From positions 9,506,001 to 9,570,000 of the forward strand of contig AP031357.1 of NCBI GenBank assembly GCA_037833965.1: a stretch of DNA of 64,000 nucleotides, given 5' to 3'. The first letter of the stretch is position 1; each line of letters opens with the position of its first letter. The translations under genes and the position numbers were made by a program. The stretch comes from Marchantia polymorpha subsp. ruderalis (Eukaryota > Streptophyta > Marchantiopsida > Marchantiales > Marchantiaceae). The notes below the pieces were generated by a model. It saw nothing but the letters and a program-made list of their open reading frames with translations, was not told where the DNA came from and did not search any database. Shown in pieces: positions 50,854-61,659 of this stretch.

Positions 50854-53800
50854 GGCAGGAGTTGAACTTTTGTCCGACATGCGGACACACGCGTCAAGGC
50901 AGAGGGGGATTGGCCGAGGGGCGGTACGAACAAGTGTACCGCGCAAGGCGGAAAACTCGCCTTCGGCGCTACGCCCCCATGTCCGCAGGGTAACACGCTC
51001 GCGGAGTTCAAATCCGCCAATTCGAGCGTGAGAGTTTAATCGACGACGGCGGAGCGTGAAGCCGCGCGTGAGAGCGAAGACCGTTCCAGCGTACAGCCGG
51101 CGCGGCCATCAAGTGAGACGTTCTTCACGAGCAGGAGCCGAACATGACCTTCGACCGAGCGGCGGAGAACGTCCCATTCTTGAATTCGCGATTCCAATCT
51201 CTTGTGCGCGCTGCGCGTGTGGTACCCCACTTTTGGCAATTTTGAGGAAATTAAAACATTTTTGGAAAACTGTACCCTGGCAGCATTGTAAATAGCCTTC
51301 GGTACATCAAAACAGAGTGAATCCGGAAGATCGCGGGGATTCTCGAGGGATCTTGTAGAATCTGGGATTTGGGGGGCAGCAGTAAGGACAGGCACCACCC
51401 TCCCTGCGAGCTCTGCAGTTAGGATCTCTACGGCGCAAGGCGCAAAACCCGCCTTCGGAGGTTGCGTCCGCGGCTGTAGGGAAACCCTCCATAATTAGGT
51501 CAACCCTCGGGCGCCTTGACCAAGTTAGGATCCTGTTGGAAAGAGCTCGACGCACTAATTCCAACGAGCCCAAGAACGCTTGGAACGGACGAGGACTTAG
51601 GGAGTTATCGCTATTGGAAGAAACGGAGGCGGTCGCCTACGGCGGAAGGAGTTCGCCACCGGCGCGAATTCCGCCTACGCGGAAGGGGGAATCAAGTTTT
51701 GTCCTATGCGCGGACGAAGGCGTTCGCCTGTGCACAGGCGAAGTAGGGTTAGGGGAGGCGCGAAGTCCGCCTACGCACAGGCGTTCGCCTGTGCACAGGC
51801 GCTTCGGCGTCGGCGGGAAATCCGCCTTGGGCCCTAGAAATGCGCCTTGTGCGGTAGAAAGTGTACGGCGCCTTCCGCGCCAGCGCAGCGCCGCGTACGT
51901 CGGAAGAGCCGCCGGAGTAATCCAATCGGTACGGACCATGCGGACGGCACGGGTGGATGTGCTCTTGGACGGACGGAGTTGCGGCGGCGGAAGCGCCGAC
52001 GGAGAGACAAGGAACGGACAGACTGGACGGAGACGGCTGACCACGGTCAACGCCTTCCGCGCCAGCGCAGCGCCGCGGACGGAATTCGCCTGCGCACAGG
52101 CGAACGCCTGTGCACAGGAGGATGTTCAAGTTCCGCGCCGGCGGAGAATCCGCCGAGGCTCCTGCCTGCGCACAGGCAGGAGTTGAATTTTTGTCCGACA
52201 TGCGGACACACGCGTCAAGGCAGAGGGAGATTGGCCGAGGGGCGGTACGAACAAGTGTACCGCGCAAGGCGGAAAACTCGCCTTCGGCGCTACGCCCCCA
52301 TGTCCGCAGGGTAACACGCTCGCGGAGTTCAAATCCGCCAATTAGAGCGTGAGAGTTTAATCGACGACGGCGGAGCGTGAAGCCGCGCGTGAGAGCGAAG
52401 ACCGTTCCAGCGTACAGCCGGCGCGGCCATCAAGTGATACGTTCTTCACGACCAAGAGCCGACCATGACCTTCGACCGGGCGGCGGAGAACGTCCCATTC
52501 TTGAATTCGCGATTCCAATCTCTTGTGCGCGCTGCGCGCATCCATCTGCTGGCTGGGGAACATTCTCGACGTCGTCGCACAGGAGAATTCTTGTTGATTG
52601 AGGAAGAAGTGAGTGCGCGTGATTTGGAATTGAGGGCGATTAGAGTTTGCCGAGAGAGAAAGAAACCCGGGCGGTGCGGAAGTAGAATGAGCGGGCGAGC
52701 GAACCCCAGGAACGCAATGACGAGACCGAGCAGATTGCGGATGGTGCCACTTCGCCTGCCGCAGAACGGGCTGCGCGCTTTCGAGGAGCGCTTAATAGCA
52801 AGAAAGCTCGATTTCTTGCTATGGGGATGGAACTACATCTGTGCGAATATGGTGCGCGAGTGGCTAGAGCCACAGGGACCACCCTCGCGCGGATTGCGTC
52901 CGCATGTTGATCGGTGGACAGTCCAAGATTGGGCGCAGGCGTTGGGACGATGTGCTGGCATGCCAGGGCATCTCCTTTTCGACAGTGAGAGCATCAAGGT
53001 GACCAAGCAAGAAGAGGCGCAATTTGTGGAGCTGTTCAAGACCGGGAGGTCTACCAAGAATGGGTACAGGACCCGTGATTACAAGGATCGATTTCGCCGG
53101 ACTTTGTCCGCGGCGCTGATGCAATTACTGCAGCCACACCGCGCCTGCTACATCACATTGTGGCAGGTCTCTTTTGTGGAGTGCGTCATCGAGGGAACTC
53201 CAATTCACTGGGCGAGCATCCTGCACAGGGTGATGCGACAGCACGCGTTTGAGGAGAAGGGGGGAACTCTAAACCATCTTTCTCCTTTCCTCATCAATTT
53301 TTATCGACAGCGGAATTGTTTGACAACGGCGGAGCTTGAACATTTTCCGCCATTGTCCATCGACCATCCCGGGAAGTATGTGCGGGAGAACGAGGTCGAT
53401 ACTGATGCAGAGGAGTCACCGACTTCTACCCCATCAAGACGGAGGGACGAAGGGAGACACACCTCTGCAGCGCGAGTGCCGCGGAAGCGGCGATGGAGGG
53501 AAGAGTCTGAAGAGGAGCAGCATCAAGAACCCTCTGCTCCCATTCGACCGCGGCCGCTGTGCGAGCCATACAGCCGGCCGAAGCAGAAGGCACGCCGACT
53601 GGTGTTACCAGCCGACAGTGCGGACACGGCGACAATTGCGACGGAGCAAGGAAGTGCGTCGCCAGAGAGGCATGAGGAAGCGCGGACGACCGCAGGAGCG
53701 ACGGGCCACGCTGCAACCTCGACGGGAGAGAGGCCGCCTACGGGCCAAGGGCCTCCGGAGTTACCACGTGCGATGCGGACAGATGTTCCGTTTGCGCACA

Positions 53801-56612
53801 GGCGAACCTCCGCGGACGGACGAGCCTCCGCGGACCGGCGAACACAAGTGGACGTGGATCTACGCTTACGCGTGGGAAGGAGCAGTCCGCCTGTGCACAG
53901 GCGCTCACCTGTGCAAAGGTCGCCTGTGCACAGGACGCCTCCACACGTGCCGCCTGTGCACAGGCAAGAATCACCCCCGTTCCAACGTAGGAAGGGGAAG
54001 GAGCCGGCGGAAGAACCGCCTACGAGACACCGGCCCTCGGGGCCAGACCCTCCGGCGCACCACGCGCCGCAATTTGCACCTTCGGCGCCAGGGCCTTCGA
54101 GCCAAGGAGATACGAGCAGGGAGCGTGCGGAGGCCGCACCATCGGCGGGAAGTCCGCCGATAGATGCGCCTTCGGCGGTAGGGCCTATAGGCCAAGGAAC
54201 ATCGGGCGAGCGGCCCCCGGCCATGTCGCCTTCGGCGATGGATGTCCGCGGCGCTACGTCGGCGGCGGACAAGGCGCCGGCAAATGCGCCTGCGCACGGG
54301 CCGGACACAGCCCCCACGGACCGATCAAGGGAGCAGCAACAGACGATGGAGCGGAGTGACTGTCCGCGGGATGAAATTTCGATGCGCGATGCGCAATCAA
54401 ACCCCGCGCAGCCACCCTCCGCTCGATCGCCTTCGGCGGCGGGCGACGGCGGCAGAGAGGACGCGGTAGACAATCAACAAGCGAGTGACGGGGATGCCGC
54501 ACGAGTACATTCGCCTTCCGCCTTGGACATTTTGGCGACGAGCAGCGAGGCTGCAGCCGTGCCTTCGCAGGCAGCACACGTCGACGACGTGCAGCCCCAC
54601 TCGGGGCAGTCGCCGACGCAATCAATGGCGACTGAAATTCTCCACTCGGATGATGACGACGGAGGCTCCACGGAAGAAATGTCAGGAGCAGAAGACACCG
54701 AGGAGGAGGAGGAGGAAATTGTTGGAGCGCCGGCGGCGGCGCTCTCTGAGCAGGTGATTCCGTTGCTGAGGTACTTGGATCGCAAGGTCGATAAATACGC
54801 CGACCCACTCCAGCCGGGATCTTACATCGAGTTAGTGCGCAGGCGGACTCGCACTAAAGTCCACACCAGCAAGCTATTAGCTAGAGTGGACCAGGAGTTG
54901 AGGGAATTGAAGGAGAAGCATGCATGCTTGTGGGGTCAGTACAAACTTAATCAGAAATTCTACAAGCACTCCGAGAAGATGAAGGATGAGAAACTGGACG
55001 AGCTCACCAAGGAGCAGGTGAAGGTCAAGGAAGCACTCATTTCTGAGCAGGCCCAGAATCGGATTTTGTCAGAGGAGCTCGTGCGACAGACGCGGTTGTT
55101 GGAACAATGTCAGCTCGCACGGCAGGCGGATGAAGAGTTAATCCGCAGGTTACAGTCAGAGTGTGGCGAATTGAGAGCGCAACGTGCTGAAGCCGAATCG
55201 CAATTAGTGATAATTGAAGAGGATCGCAGGAAGGAGGCGGATCGCACGAAGGTGGAGACGGCGAGGCGAGTCGCCCACTGTCTCAAGGGCTACGCCCACT
55301 GGGAAGTGAAGGCGCAGGAGAAACTCACACTGCGTGAGTTTGAATTGCGCGCAGCCGGGTTGTTGTCAGGCGACAGTAGGAGTCGGCGGAAGGTAGCAAA
55401 GAAGCTCGATGCCTTTCTGTCGAAGGCACAGGATACCATGTCCGCCCTCGAAGTGGAGGTGTCCGCCGCGTTGCAGCGTTTGGGACTGCGCAGTCGAGCG
55501 GAAGATTGGCAGGGTAGGGAGTTAGTGCGCGGCAGTCGGCCGCGCAGGAGACGTAGTACAGGTTCCGCGGAGTGTAGTGTAGCGTGGTTCCGTGCAGGCG
55601 TGTAGCGTAGTGCAGTGTAGTGCTAGGTAGGACCTAGAAGTTATAAAATAGTTCCAGGCGTTTTGCCTGGGGTTCTTTCCCATCAGAAGTATAGATCAGG
55701 AACCCATTTCCTTTGCGTGTTTGTGTCCTTGAGTTCTGTCACCACGCACGAGGAGTTACAACTTAGCGTTCCGCATTTTGTAGCTGAAGGACTTCGGCCG
55801 AATGTTCAGAGCTAGTACATTGGTTAGAGACTTGAGTAGTTCGGATCTGCACCTGCGGGTGACTGCCGATGCTCAGAGCCAGTGACTAGTTAGATACTTG
55901 AACAGTTTCGCCCCTACACCTTCGAGTGTTTCTTTCTGATTGTACTCCTTGGGATTTTTCCCCTGAATGCCAAAGTGAAGTTTTGCTACTTCGTGTAAGC
56001 CTTGGTTGTAAATTCAGGTTACGCTGCAGCAGGTGCCTTGAGGGTAACCCCTGTAGTATTTCTGGGAATGACAAGTGCCTGAGAATTCAAACTCTTCAAT
56101 AGACTGTTGTTGTGTTACTGGAATGTTTCACAGTGAGTCCTTCAGTGTGGACCTGTGTTCTCTGCGCATTTTGTGAGTTGAGAGTGTTGTTCACCGCGTG
56201 TGAGTGACTTCGATCCGAAGTAGGCAGTCCAAACCGGGTTTCCTACACTAGCAGCAAGCTAGTGGAAGTGTTGTAAAAGCCGGAGTTGGAAGTCACTACC
56301 CGCAGCTTCGCAGAGTGTACTCTTGAGAGACTTTCCCCCTGAAATCTTGAAGTAGAGGTCCTAACGGATCTCTGGGTTGTGTTTCTGTAGTTTCAGGTGT
56401 GTGTGTGTGTGTGTTACGCTGCACTGTGCGACCTCCGAGTGCGCTCCGAGTGGACACTTGCAGTATTTCTGGGAGTGACAGTCGCCTGAGAATTCAAACT
56501 CCTCAATAGTCTGTTAAAACGTGACACTTTGTACCCTGTGTGTTCCTCTGTCCCTGTGGGTTCGACCTTTCTACCACTATATTGCAGTTTTAGCCTTTAG
56601 TGGGTTATTACA
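50854..56612 (+). repeat. A4 3' LTR, composite: partial head plus complete unit
   Basis: 50854-51217 matches the end of the 5' head (44223-44586) almost base for base; the complete unit 51218-56612 (5395 bp) follows at the same joint. TATA box 55642-55651 with the hairpin after it. The end at 56612 abuts TSD CTGAT. Confidence 0.92.
52717..55605 (+). CDS. U3-encoded LTR protein, family A (A4 3' LTR, intact)
   Basis: 962 codons from the conserved ATG at 52717 (open from 52465, 1046 aa). Third intact family A copy, with the same N-terminal domain, hinge, acidic patch, coiled coil and C-terminal motif. The hinge has three perfect palindrome repeats and one variant (CCTGTGCAAAGG), so the PVHR repeat number is lower than in A2. 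It is kept although its element has lost gag and pol, so it could still be expressed if a promoter is supplied. Confidence 0.85.
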   Translation: MTRPSRLRMVPLRLPQNGLRAFEERLIARKLDFLLWGWNYICANMVREWLEPQGPPSRGLRPHVDRWTVQDWAQALGRCAGMPGHLLFDSESIKVTKQEEAQFVELFKTGRSTKNGYRTRDYKDRFRRTLSAALMQLLQPHRACYITLWQVSFVECVIEGTPIHWASILHRVMRQHAFEEKGGTLNHLSPFLINFYRQRNCLTTAELEHFPPLSIDHPGKYVRENEVDTDAEESPTSTPSRRRDEGRHTSAARVPRKRRWREESEEEQHQEPSAPIRPRPLCEPYSRPKQKARRLVLPADSADTATIATEQGSASPERHEEARTTAGATGHAATSTGERPPTGQGPPELPRAMRTDVPFAHRRTSADGRASADRRTQVDVDLRLRVGRSSPPVHRRSPVQRSPVHRTPPHVPPVHRQESPPFQRRKGKEPAEEPPTRHRPSGPDPPAHHAPQFAPSAPGPSSQGDTSRERAEAAPSAGSPPIDAPSAVGPIGQGTSGERPPAMSPSAMDVRGATSAADKAPANAPAHGPDTAPTDRSREQQQTMERSDCPRDEISMRDAQSNPAQPPSARSPSAAGDGGREDAVDNQQASDGDAARVHSPSALDILATSSEAAAVPSQAAHVDDVQPHSGQSPTQSMATEILHSDDDDGGSTEEMSGAEDTEEEEEEIVGAPAAALSEQVIPLLRYLDRKVDKYADPLQPGSYIELVRRRTRTKVHTSKLLARVDQELRELKEKHACLWGQYKLNQKFYKHSEKMKDEKLDELTKEQVKVKEALISEQAQNRILSEELVRQTRLLEQCQLARQADEELIRRLQSECGELRAQRAEAESQLVIIEEDRRKEADRTKVETARRVAHCLKGYAHWEVKAQEKLTLREFELRAAGLLSGDSRSRRKVAKKLDAFLSKAQDTMSALEVEVSAALQRLGLRSRAEDWQGRELVRGSRPRRRRSTGSAECSVAWFRAGV

Positions 56613-56722
56613 CTGATCATCAAGGTCATCTGATTTGTGATGCTCTGCATCTGTTTCATCATGGTCTCCTTAAAACCTGCCTGACTGGCATTCAATCTTT
56701 TCTCTACATCTGCCTGTGCAGG
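56613..56722 (-). pseudogene. Family C gag fragment next to A4
   Basis: About 110 bp of antisense gag similar to 58506-58612 (the stretch encoding the MMKQMKSIIDQM-type segment), the continuation of 43265 once A4 is removed. It is cut at about 56722 by plus-strand pol sequence. Confidence 0.75.
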
Positions 56723-58337
56723 ATGTTCATAAGACAACCTTCACAACTCCGTGTGGAACTTTTGTATGGGTTGTTATGCCTTTTGGATTGTGCAATGCAC
56801 CAGCCACATTCCAAAGGTTAGTGATGTATATTTTCACGGATCTGTTATACAAGTCTTTGACAGTTTTTGTGGACGATTTTAGCACTTGGTCAAGTGCTGG
56901 TGAGCATCTGCAGTGTGTTAGAGAAGCTCTCATTAGATGTAGAAGAATGCAGCTAGCACTGAATCCCAACAAGACATTCCTAGGTGATCAGAGAGGATTC
57001 CTTTTGGGTTATGTTGTGAGTGAGAAGGGAAGAGAACCGGATCCTGATAAGATTGCAGTTATTGAAGGATTGGCAACTCCCACGAATGCCAAGGGTGTAG
57101 CCAAGTTATTGGGACATGTAGGGTGGTATAGAGAGTTGATTCCCGACTTTGCCAAGATTGTAGTGCCTATTACTCAATTGTTGAGGAAGGAGAACAGGTT
57201 TGAGTGGACAGATGCTTGTCAAGAAGCTTTTGAAGAGTTGAAGTCCAGGTTGAGTACTTATCCGGTGTTGAGGCCTCCTGACTGGAGCATGCCTTTTCAC
57301 GTTTTCTGTGATGCGAGTTGTGTAGCAGTGGGTAGTGCGTTGTGTCAGTCTACAGGGGAGAAAGGGAAGGACCTGCCAATCGCTTATGCCAGTAGGCAGT
57401 TGAATCTAGCGGAGAGAAACTATTCTACGACCGAGAGGGAGTGCTTGGCCATGGTTTCTTCAGTCAAGAAGTTTAGACATTATCTGATCTGTAATCCAGT
57501 CGTTTTTTTCGTTGATCATATGGCAATCAAATATCTGGTGAACAAGGCGGAGCTTAGTGGAAGATTGGCCAGGTGGGTTTTATTGCTGGAGGAATTTGAC
57601 TACACTGTGGAGTATAAACTTGGTCGCATGCACTTGCAGGCTGATCATCTATCTAGGTTGTCGGAGGATGTAGGGACCAGTCCATTAGATGATAGATTGA
57701 TAGATGATAGTCTTTTTGTACTAACAGCTCAGCCTGAATGGTATGCTGGAATAGTAGAGTTTTTGACGACTCAGCAGTTGTCAAGTGATTGGACTAAGGA
57801 GGAAAGGAGGAAGGTGAGAGTCAACAGTAGACATTTTGCAGTGATTGGCCACAGATTGTTTAGAAGGGGAGCTGATGGTGTTCTGAGAAGGTGTGTGTTA
57901 GAAGTGGAGGTTCCCGCAATTTTAGAGGCTTGCCACGACAGTGCTTGTGGATGACATTTCTCTGGCCAACTTACAGGTCAGAAAATACTTAGAGCGGGAT
58001 ACTTCTGGCCTAGGTTGTTTAGGGACTCTTATGAATACGTGAAGCGCTGTGATGCCTGTCAGAGGTATGCTAGGAATGACCTACGAATGGAGATGCCTCT
58101 GCACGTTTCATTGCCTCTTGTGCCCTTCAAAAATTGGGGAATTGACTACGTGGGGGAGATCCATCCTCACTCCTCTAAAGGCATGCCTTACATTGTAGTG
58201 GCCACGGAGTACCTGACCAAATGGGCAGAGGCCAGAGCAGTCAAGACGAATACAGCAGTGCATGCTGCCAATTTTATGTACCAATTTTATGTACAATGCC
58301 CTCCTTCTATGCACTGTGGATGAATGTCTACATTCAT
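56723..58337 (+). pseudogene. Family C pol fragment in inverted orientation
   Basis: Plus-strand sister of the minus-strand pol at 3126-4725. One frame covers mid-RT (TTPCGTFVWVVMPFGLCNAP, VFVDDF), RNase H (FHVFCDASC, TTERECLAM, FFVDHMAIKYL), the integrase zinc domain (ACG-HFSGQLTGQ ... CDACQ) and WGIDYVG. It begins at GATGTTCATAAGACA, exactly where pol begins in the other copy, and ends at the same integrase/antisense-gag junction. A TGA at 57952-57954 replaces Gly. Protease, the first half of RT and most of the integrase are missing. Confidence 0.88.
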
Positions 58338-59571
58338 CTTCATCACTTTGATGTTGCACAGGTGGGCCACCGCTCATTCTATTATCACGGTTCTGCACCA
58401 CCCTACAAAACTGTTTGGAGTGCCCGGATTGACCACACTAGACACACCACAGGCTTGATGAATGTCTACCTGACTCGACTGGAGAAGGAGGCCCTGGCTG
58501 TTGACTCCTGATCATCAAGGTCATCTGATCTATGATGCTCTTCATCTGTTTCATCATGGTCTCCTGAAAACGTGCCTGAATGGCATTCAATCTTTTCTCT
58601 ACATCTGCCAGGTTAGGATCCACCGTAGGGGCTGGCAATGCTAAAACAGGTGTTGGTTCTCTGGTCTGTGAAATTGACTCAATGAGAGAATGGGGAGCTT
58701 GACCCCTATGCCTACCTAAGTCTCGTTCAATTGCTCTAGAACGAATTGGGATGAACTGAGGAATGGATTCATCCTCCTTCCTCCACAATCTATCATAGTC
58801 CTTGTCAATGTTCTCTATCTCTCTGGCAGCCATCTTGGCCTCAGCAAGAGTTTGAGGGCTTCTCTCTAACACACCTCTGATGGTCCCAGCTTTGAATAAC
58901 CCTTGGATAAAAAATTGTCTCAGCGTATTGTCATTGAGCATTGTACCCACAAAACGTGCACAGACAAGATCAAATCTTCTAATATAAGCTGAGATTTCCT
59001 CTTCTCTTCCCTGTTTTAATGATGCCAAAGCTCTCAATGCAGTACCCTGACCCACCTCAGACCTAAACTCATTCAAGAACTCCCTTTGCATCTGGTCCCA
59101 TTCCTCAAAATGACCTTCAGATTGATCTCTATACCACTCATACGCCTCACTTTCCAGGGTAGTAGGAAACCTGACCAAACAATACCCTGGATCTGTAATC
59201 AGAGAGCTGGCTAGCCTCTCAACATATCTTTCCATGTGCCTTGAAGGATCCTCAACCTTCGTCCCATAGAACTTAGGCAGATTGGGTGGCATGACCACAG
59301 CTGCCAAATTCTGTGGAACCTGAATAGGAAGGCCTCTTGGCCTCACGAGTGGGTCTATGGGAGGACTAGGAGGAGGGCCTGCTCTCCCTCCATCGTCAGC
59401 CATGCTGGCAGATTTCTCAACCGACTTCTCACTGTCAAGTTCTACAATCACTTTTCTCCTCGAGTAAATCTTTGCAGACGTCTGACAACCTACGCTTGCA
59501 GAGTGACCACTTTCCTCAAGGTTGCTAATTTTCTCTAAAGCTTCTAACAAAGACTCATCAACAGGATCCAC
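58338..59571 (-). pseudogene. gag: Family C gag, N-terminal and capsid part
   Basis: Start ATG at 59569-59571. The 377-aa frame has an acidic N terminus, then a retrotransposon gag domain (about residues 95-245: KFYGTKVEDPSRHMERYVER, YEWYRDQSEGHFEEWDQMQ, EISAYIRRFDLVCARF), then a basic, Pro-rich linker. It stops at TAG 58438-58440 (complement), where the copy at 43.2 kb has CAG within CVQCGQSGH. Beyond the stop the frame continues to about 58338, where it meets inverted pol. The leader and primer site precede it as expected. Confidence 0.88.
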
Positions 59572-59703
59572 ATTTAGAAATATCTCAAGTTAAATTTCTT
59601 CCTCGATTTACTTATTCTCAGGTTTCTTCCTACTGCGAACGGGCTAGTCCTGGCTCCAGGTTTGGTTTGTGCGACCTAGTCCTATTCTGCATTTACAAGA
59701 TCA

Positions 59704-59722
59704 GGCTCCCGGCAAACGCACC
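59704..59722 (-). other. Probable primer binding site of family C
   Basis: The minus strand reads TGGTGCGTTTGCCGGGAGC 6 bp after the LTR end, resembling the plant OTA form TGGCGCCGTTGCCGGGGA with several differences. Placement between LTR and gag is correct. The tRNA cannot be named with confidence. Confidence 0.55.
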
Positions 59723-59728
59723 ATTTTA

Positions 59729-61659
59729 TGTGAGCCGAACCTTCCCACCCTTCAGCGTTTGTAGTCCAGGTGGGGGTTCGAGCTCCCATAATCTAACTTC
59801 GCTGAACACAAGCCATGTGCTCAAAGTGTATCCAAGACAACGAGATCCTAAACACTTGCTCTTTCACAGACAAATTATCCAGAACTGAAAATAATAACTT
59901 GCTGTCTGCTATTTCCACAAGAGCAGCAAACAAGCTCTTTGTTACATAGAGATCTAACCCAACTCTGGGTGAGTTCCTCAATATCACAGCCGCTGTGGTC
60001 TATCCTAGCTCCGAGTCCCACTCCCAATTCCTATTCAGATTTCAGTGTCGATTTCTCAGCTTCCACCTTCAAACCCTACCAGATTCCTCTCTCAGATTCA
60101 ACTCTCCCTTTTCATTTTCAAATTCAGATCCCGACTGTCAGATTTCAGTCTCAGATTTCACTTCACTCTTAGCTCTCATTCACAGATTTCACACTTCAAT
60201 CTCAGCTCCCACTCACAGATTTTGCACTTCAATCTCAGATCCCAATCTAATTTCACTCTCAGATACAACTCTCCACCCACGAGAGGTTGCTTTCTCCTAC
60301 TTCGAACTCTCCACACTCCCCTCCTAATTCTCACCACTTCCCTGCGAAAATCACTCACATCCACACTCTATTCCTGCGACCAATCCCACCAGCGTCTCCA
60401 CACAATGGCACACCACACAATCCCAGCTCGCAGGCCGAATAATCCTCTCCAACATCCAAGGGCCGAGTTGCCCGCAGGCCGCTTGAATGTCGTTCCCGCG
60501 ATGATGGGCAACGGCCTGGTTCCCATGTGCGACTTCATGCCCCGCTGTCCTATTTCCCACGCCTGACATCACGCCGCCGCCACTGCCACACCTGTACAGT
60601 CTTTATTCATGACCACGTCAACATCCGCCGTTCGACATCTTCTTCCGCGCACCGCCGAAGGCATCCTCCCGCCGAAGACACCCTTCCGCACCTTTGCCTA
60701 TCTATAACGGTCACCCCCGACGCCCATAACTCACAGATCCCTGCTTCGTTTGAAACGTTCTTGGGCTTGTTGGAACAAGCGTGTTGTGCTCTTTCCAACG
60801 AGCACCTAACTAAGTCAAAACGTTAAGAATTGAGAAAGTTATGACGGTTTTACTCTTCCGCCAAAGGCGTTTGCCTATACACAAGCTTCCTCCTCGCAAC
60901 CCGCCTATGCGCAGGCCGCCTACTTGCAACTACTTGGGCCAAAGGCCTCTCTATCTGTTATCGCCAAAGGCCCCTCTATATGTTAACGCCGAAGGTCTCT
61001 CTCCTAACCATGATAGCTGCTTTCGACGCTCATAACTCAGTGACGCCTTATCCGTTTCAAGAGTTCTTGCTGTTGTTGGAACGAGCGTTGCGAGCTCTTT
61101 CCAACAAGACCCTAATTGAGTCAAGACGTTAAGAATTGAGAAAGTTATGACGGTTTTACTCCTCTGACGGAGGCCTTGCCCCGAAGACCTGCTACCGCCG
61201 AAGGCCCTTGCCCCGAAGGCCCTTCCGCCAAAGGCTTGCTACCGCCGAAGGCGTCCGTCGCTGAATACGTCCGTCGCCGCACTCGCCTAAACCCTTACCA
61301 TAAGTAACCTCCGACATTCATAACTCAGTGATGCCTTATCTGTTTCAAGAGTTCTTGGTCTCGTTGGAACGAGCGTTGCGAGTTCTTTTCAACAAGACTC
61401 TAACTGAGTCAAGGCGTCACACATTGAAAACGTTATGAGGGTTTCTTGTTTCGCTGAAGGCCTTTCCCCGAAGGCACTTCGCCGAATACCTTGCCCCGAA
61501 GGCCCCCTTCCGCACCTTGTGCCCCCTAACCATCACACCAACTCCTAATCTTGCCAAAACTTTCAGAAAACCCCAAGCATAATTTTGCAAGAGCTTAAAT
61601 CCAAAATTTTAACTCTCATAAGGGTAAAAAGACAATGTGAGCATAGTTTTGTGCTCACA
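59729..61659 (-). repeat. Family C 5' LTR (1931 bp)
   Basis: The minus strand starts TGTGAGC at 61659 and ends GCTCACA at 59729, a 7-bp terminal inverted repeat. TTATG (61660-61664) should be one TSD copy; the other is outside the window. It is much shorter than the LTRs of A and B and has no long sense frame, so it lacks the U3 gene. Its head holds three copies of the shared GTTGGAAAGAGC-type module and many small palindromes (GCCGAAGGC). A weak TATA candidate is near 60699-60706 (complement). Confidence 0.75.
60729..61445 (-). repeat. Three direct copies of the shared LTR-head module in family C
   Basis: Copies at about 60729-60850, 61027-61155 and 61315-61440, spaced about 290 bp. Each reads, on the minus strand, GTTATGA/CTTTCTCAAT..., (A/T)GTTAG, GTTGGAAAGAGC, then CCAACAAG(C)CCAAGAACG and GAGTTATG. 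Palindrome-rich spacers (CGCCGAAGGCG forms) separate them. Confidence 0.8.

Larger units (their letters stand above)
43266..56612 (+). mobile_element. Family A element A4 with composite LTRs and deleted interior
   Basis: Starts TGTGGTACCCCAC at 43266, ends TTATTACA at 56612; TSDs CTGAT at 43261-43265 and 56613-56617; the empty site is seen at 58506-58512. Order: LTR head fragment 43266-44586, complete LTR 44587-49988, primer site, truncated gag 50075-50849, LTR head fragment 50854-51217, complete LTR 51218-56612. The head-to-LTR joint (GCTGCGCG before TGTGGTACC) is the same at 44587 and 51218. The simplest reading is an element whose LTR had already gained a duplicated head, then lost gag-pro-pol and part of the 3' head. 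It cannot transpose by itself. Confidence 0.9.
3045..61659 (-). mobile_element. Family C Ty3/gypsy element, outermost host of the nest (3' end outside window)
   Basis: The coordinates include everything nested in it. Its own sequence is the 5' LTR (59729-61659), leader with primer site, gag (58338-59571), an inverted pol fragment (56723-58337), then more gag (56613-56722, 42944-43265, 32122-32211, 5103-5335) and a sense pol fragment (3126-5102). Removing the TSD-flanked insertions at 43266-56612, 32212-42938 and 5336-32121 rejoins one gag reading frame across 43.2, 32.2 and 5.3 kb, which proves the nesting order. It lacks protease and the first part of RT, and carries several nonsense codons. 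It is a defective mosaic. The far LTR should lie left of the window. Confidence 0.8.

Noticed and set aside
50850..51031. Gag fused to a new C-terminal domain in A4
   Set aside because: The added codons are LTR head sequence across a deletion joint, not a domain.
60045..60566. 173-aa plus-strand frame rich in Ser, Phe and Gln
   Set aside because: Antisense to the U5/R part of the family C LTR, simple composition (CTCAGATT repeats), no homologue recognised.
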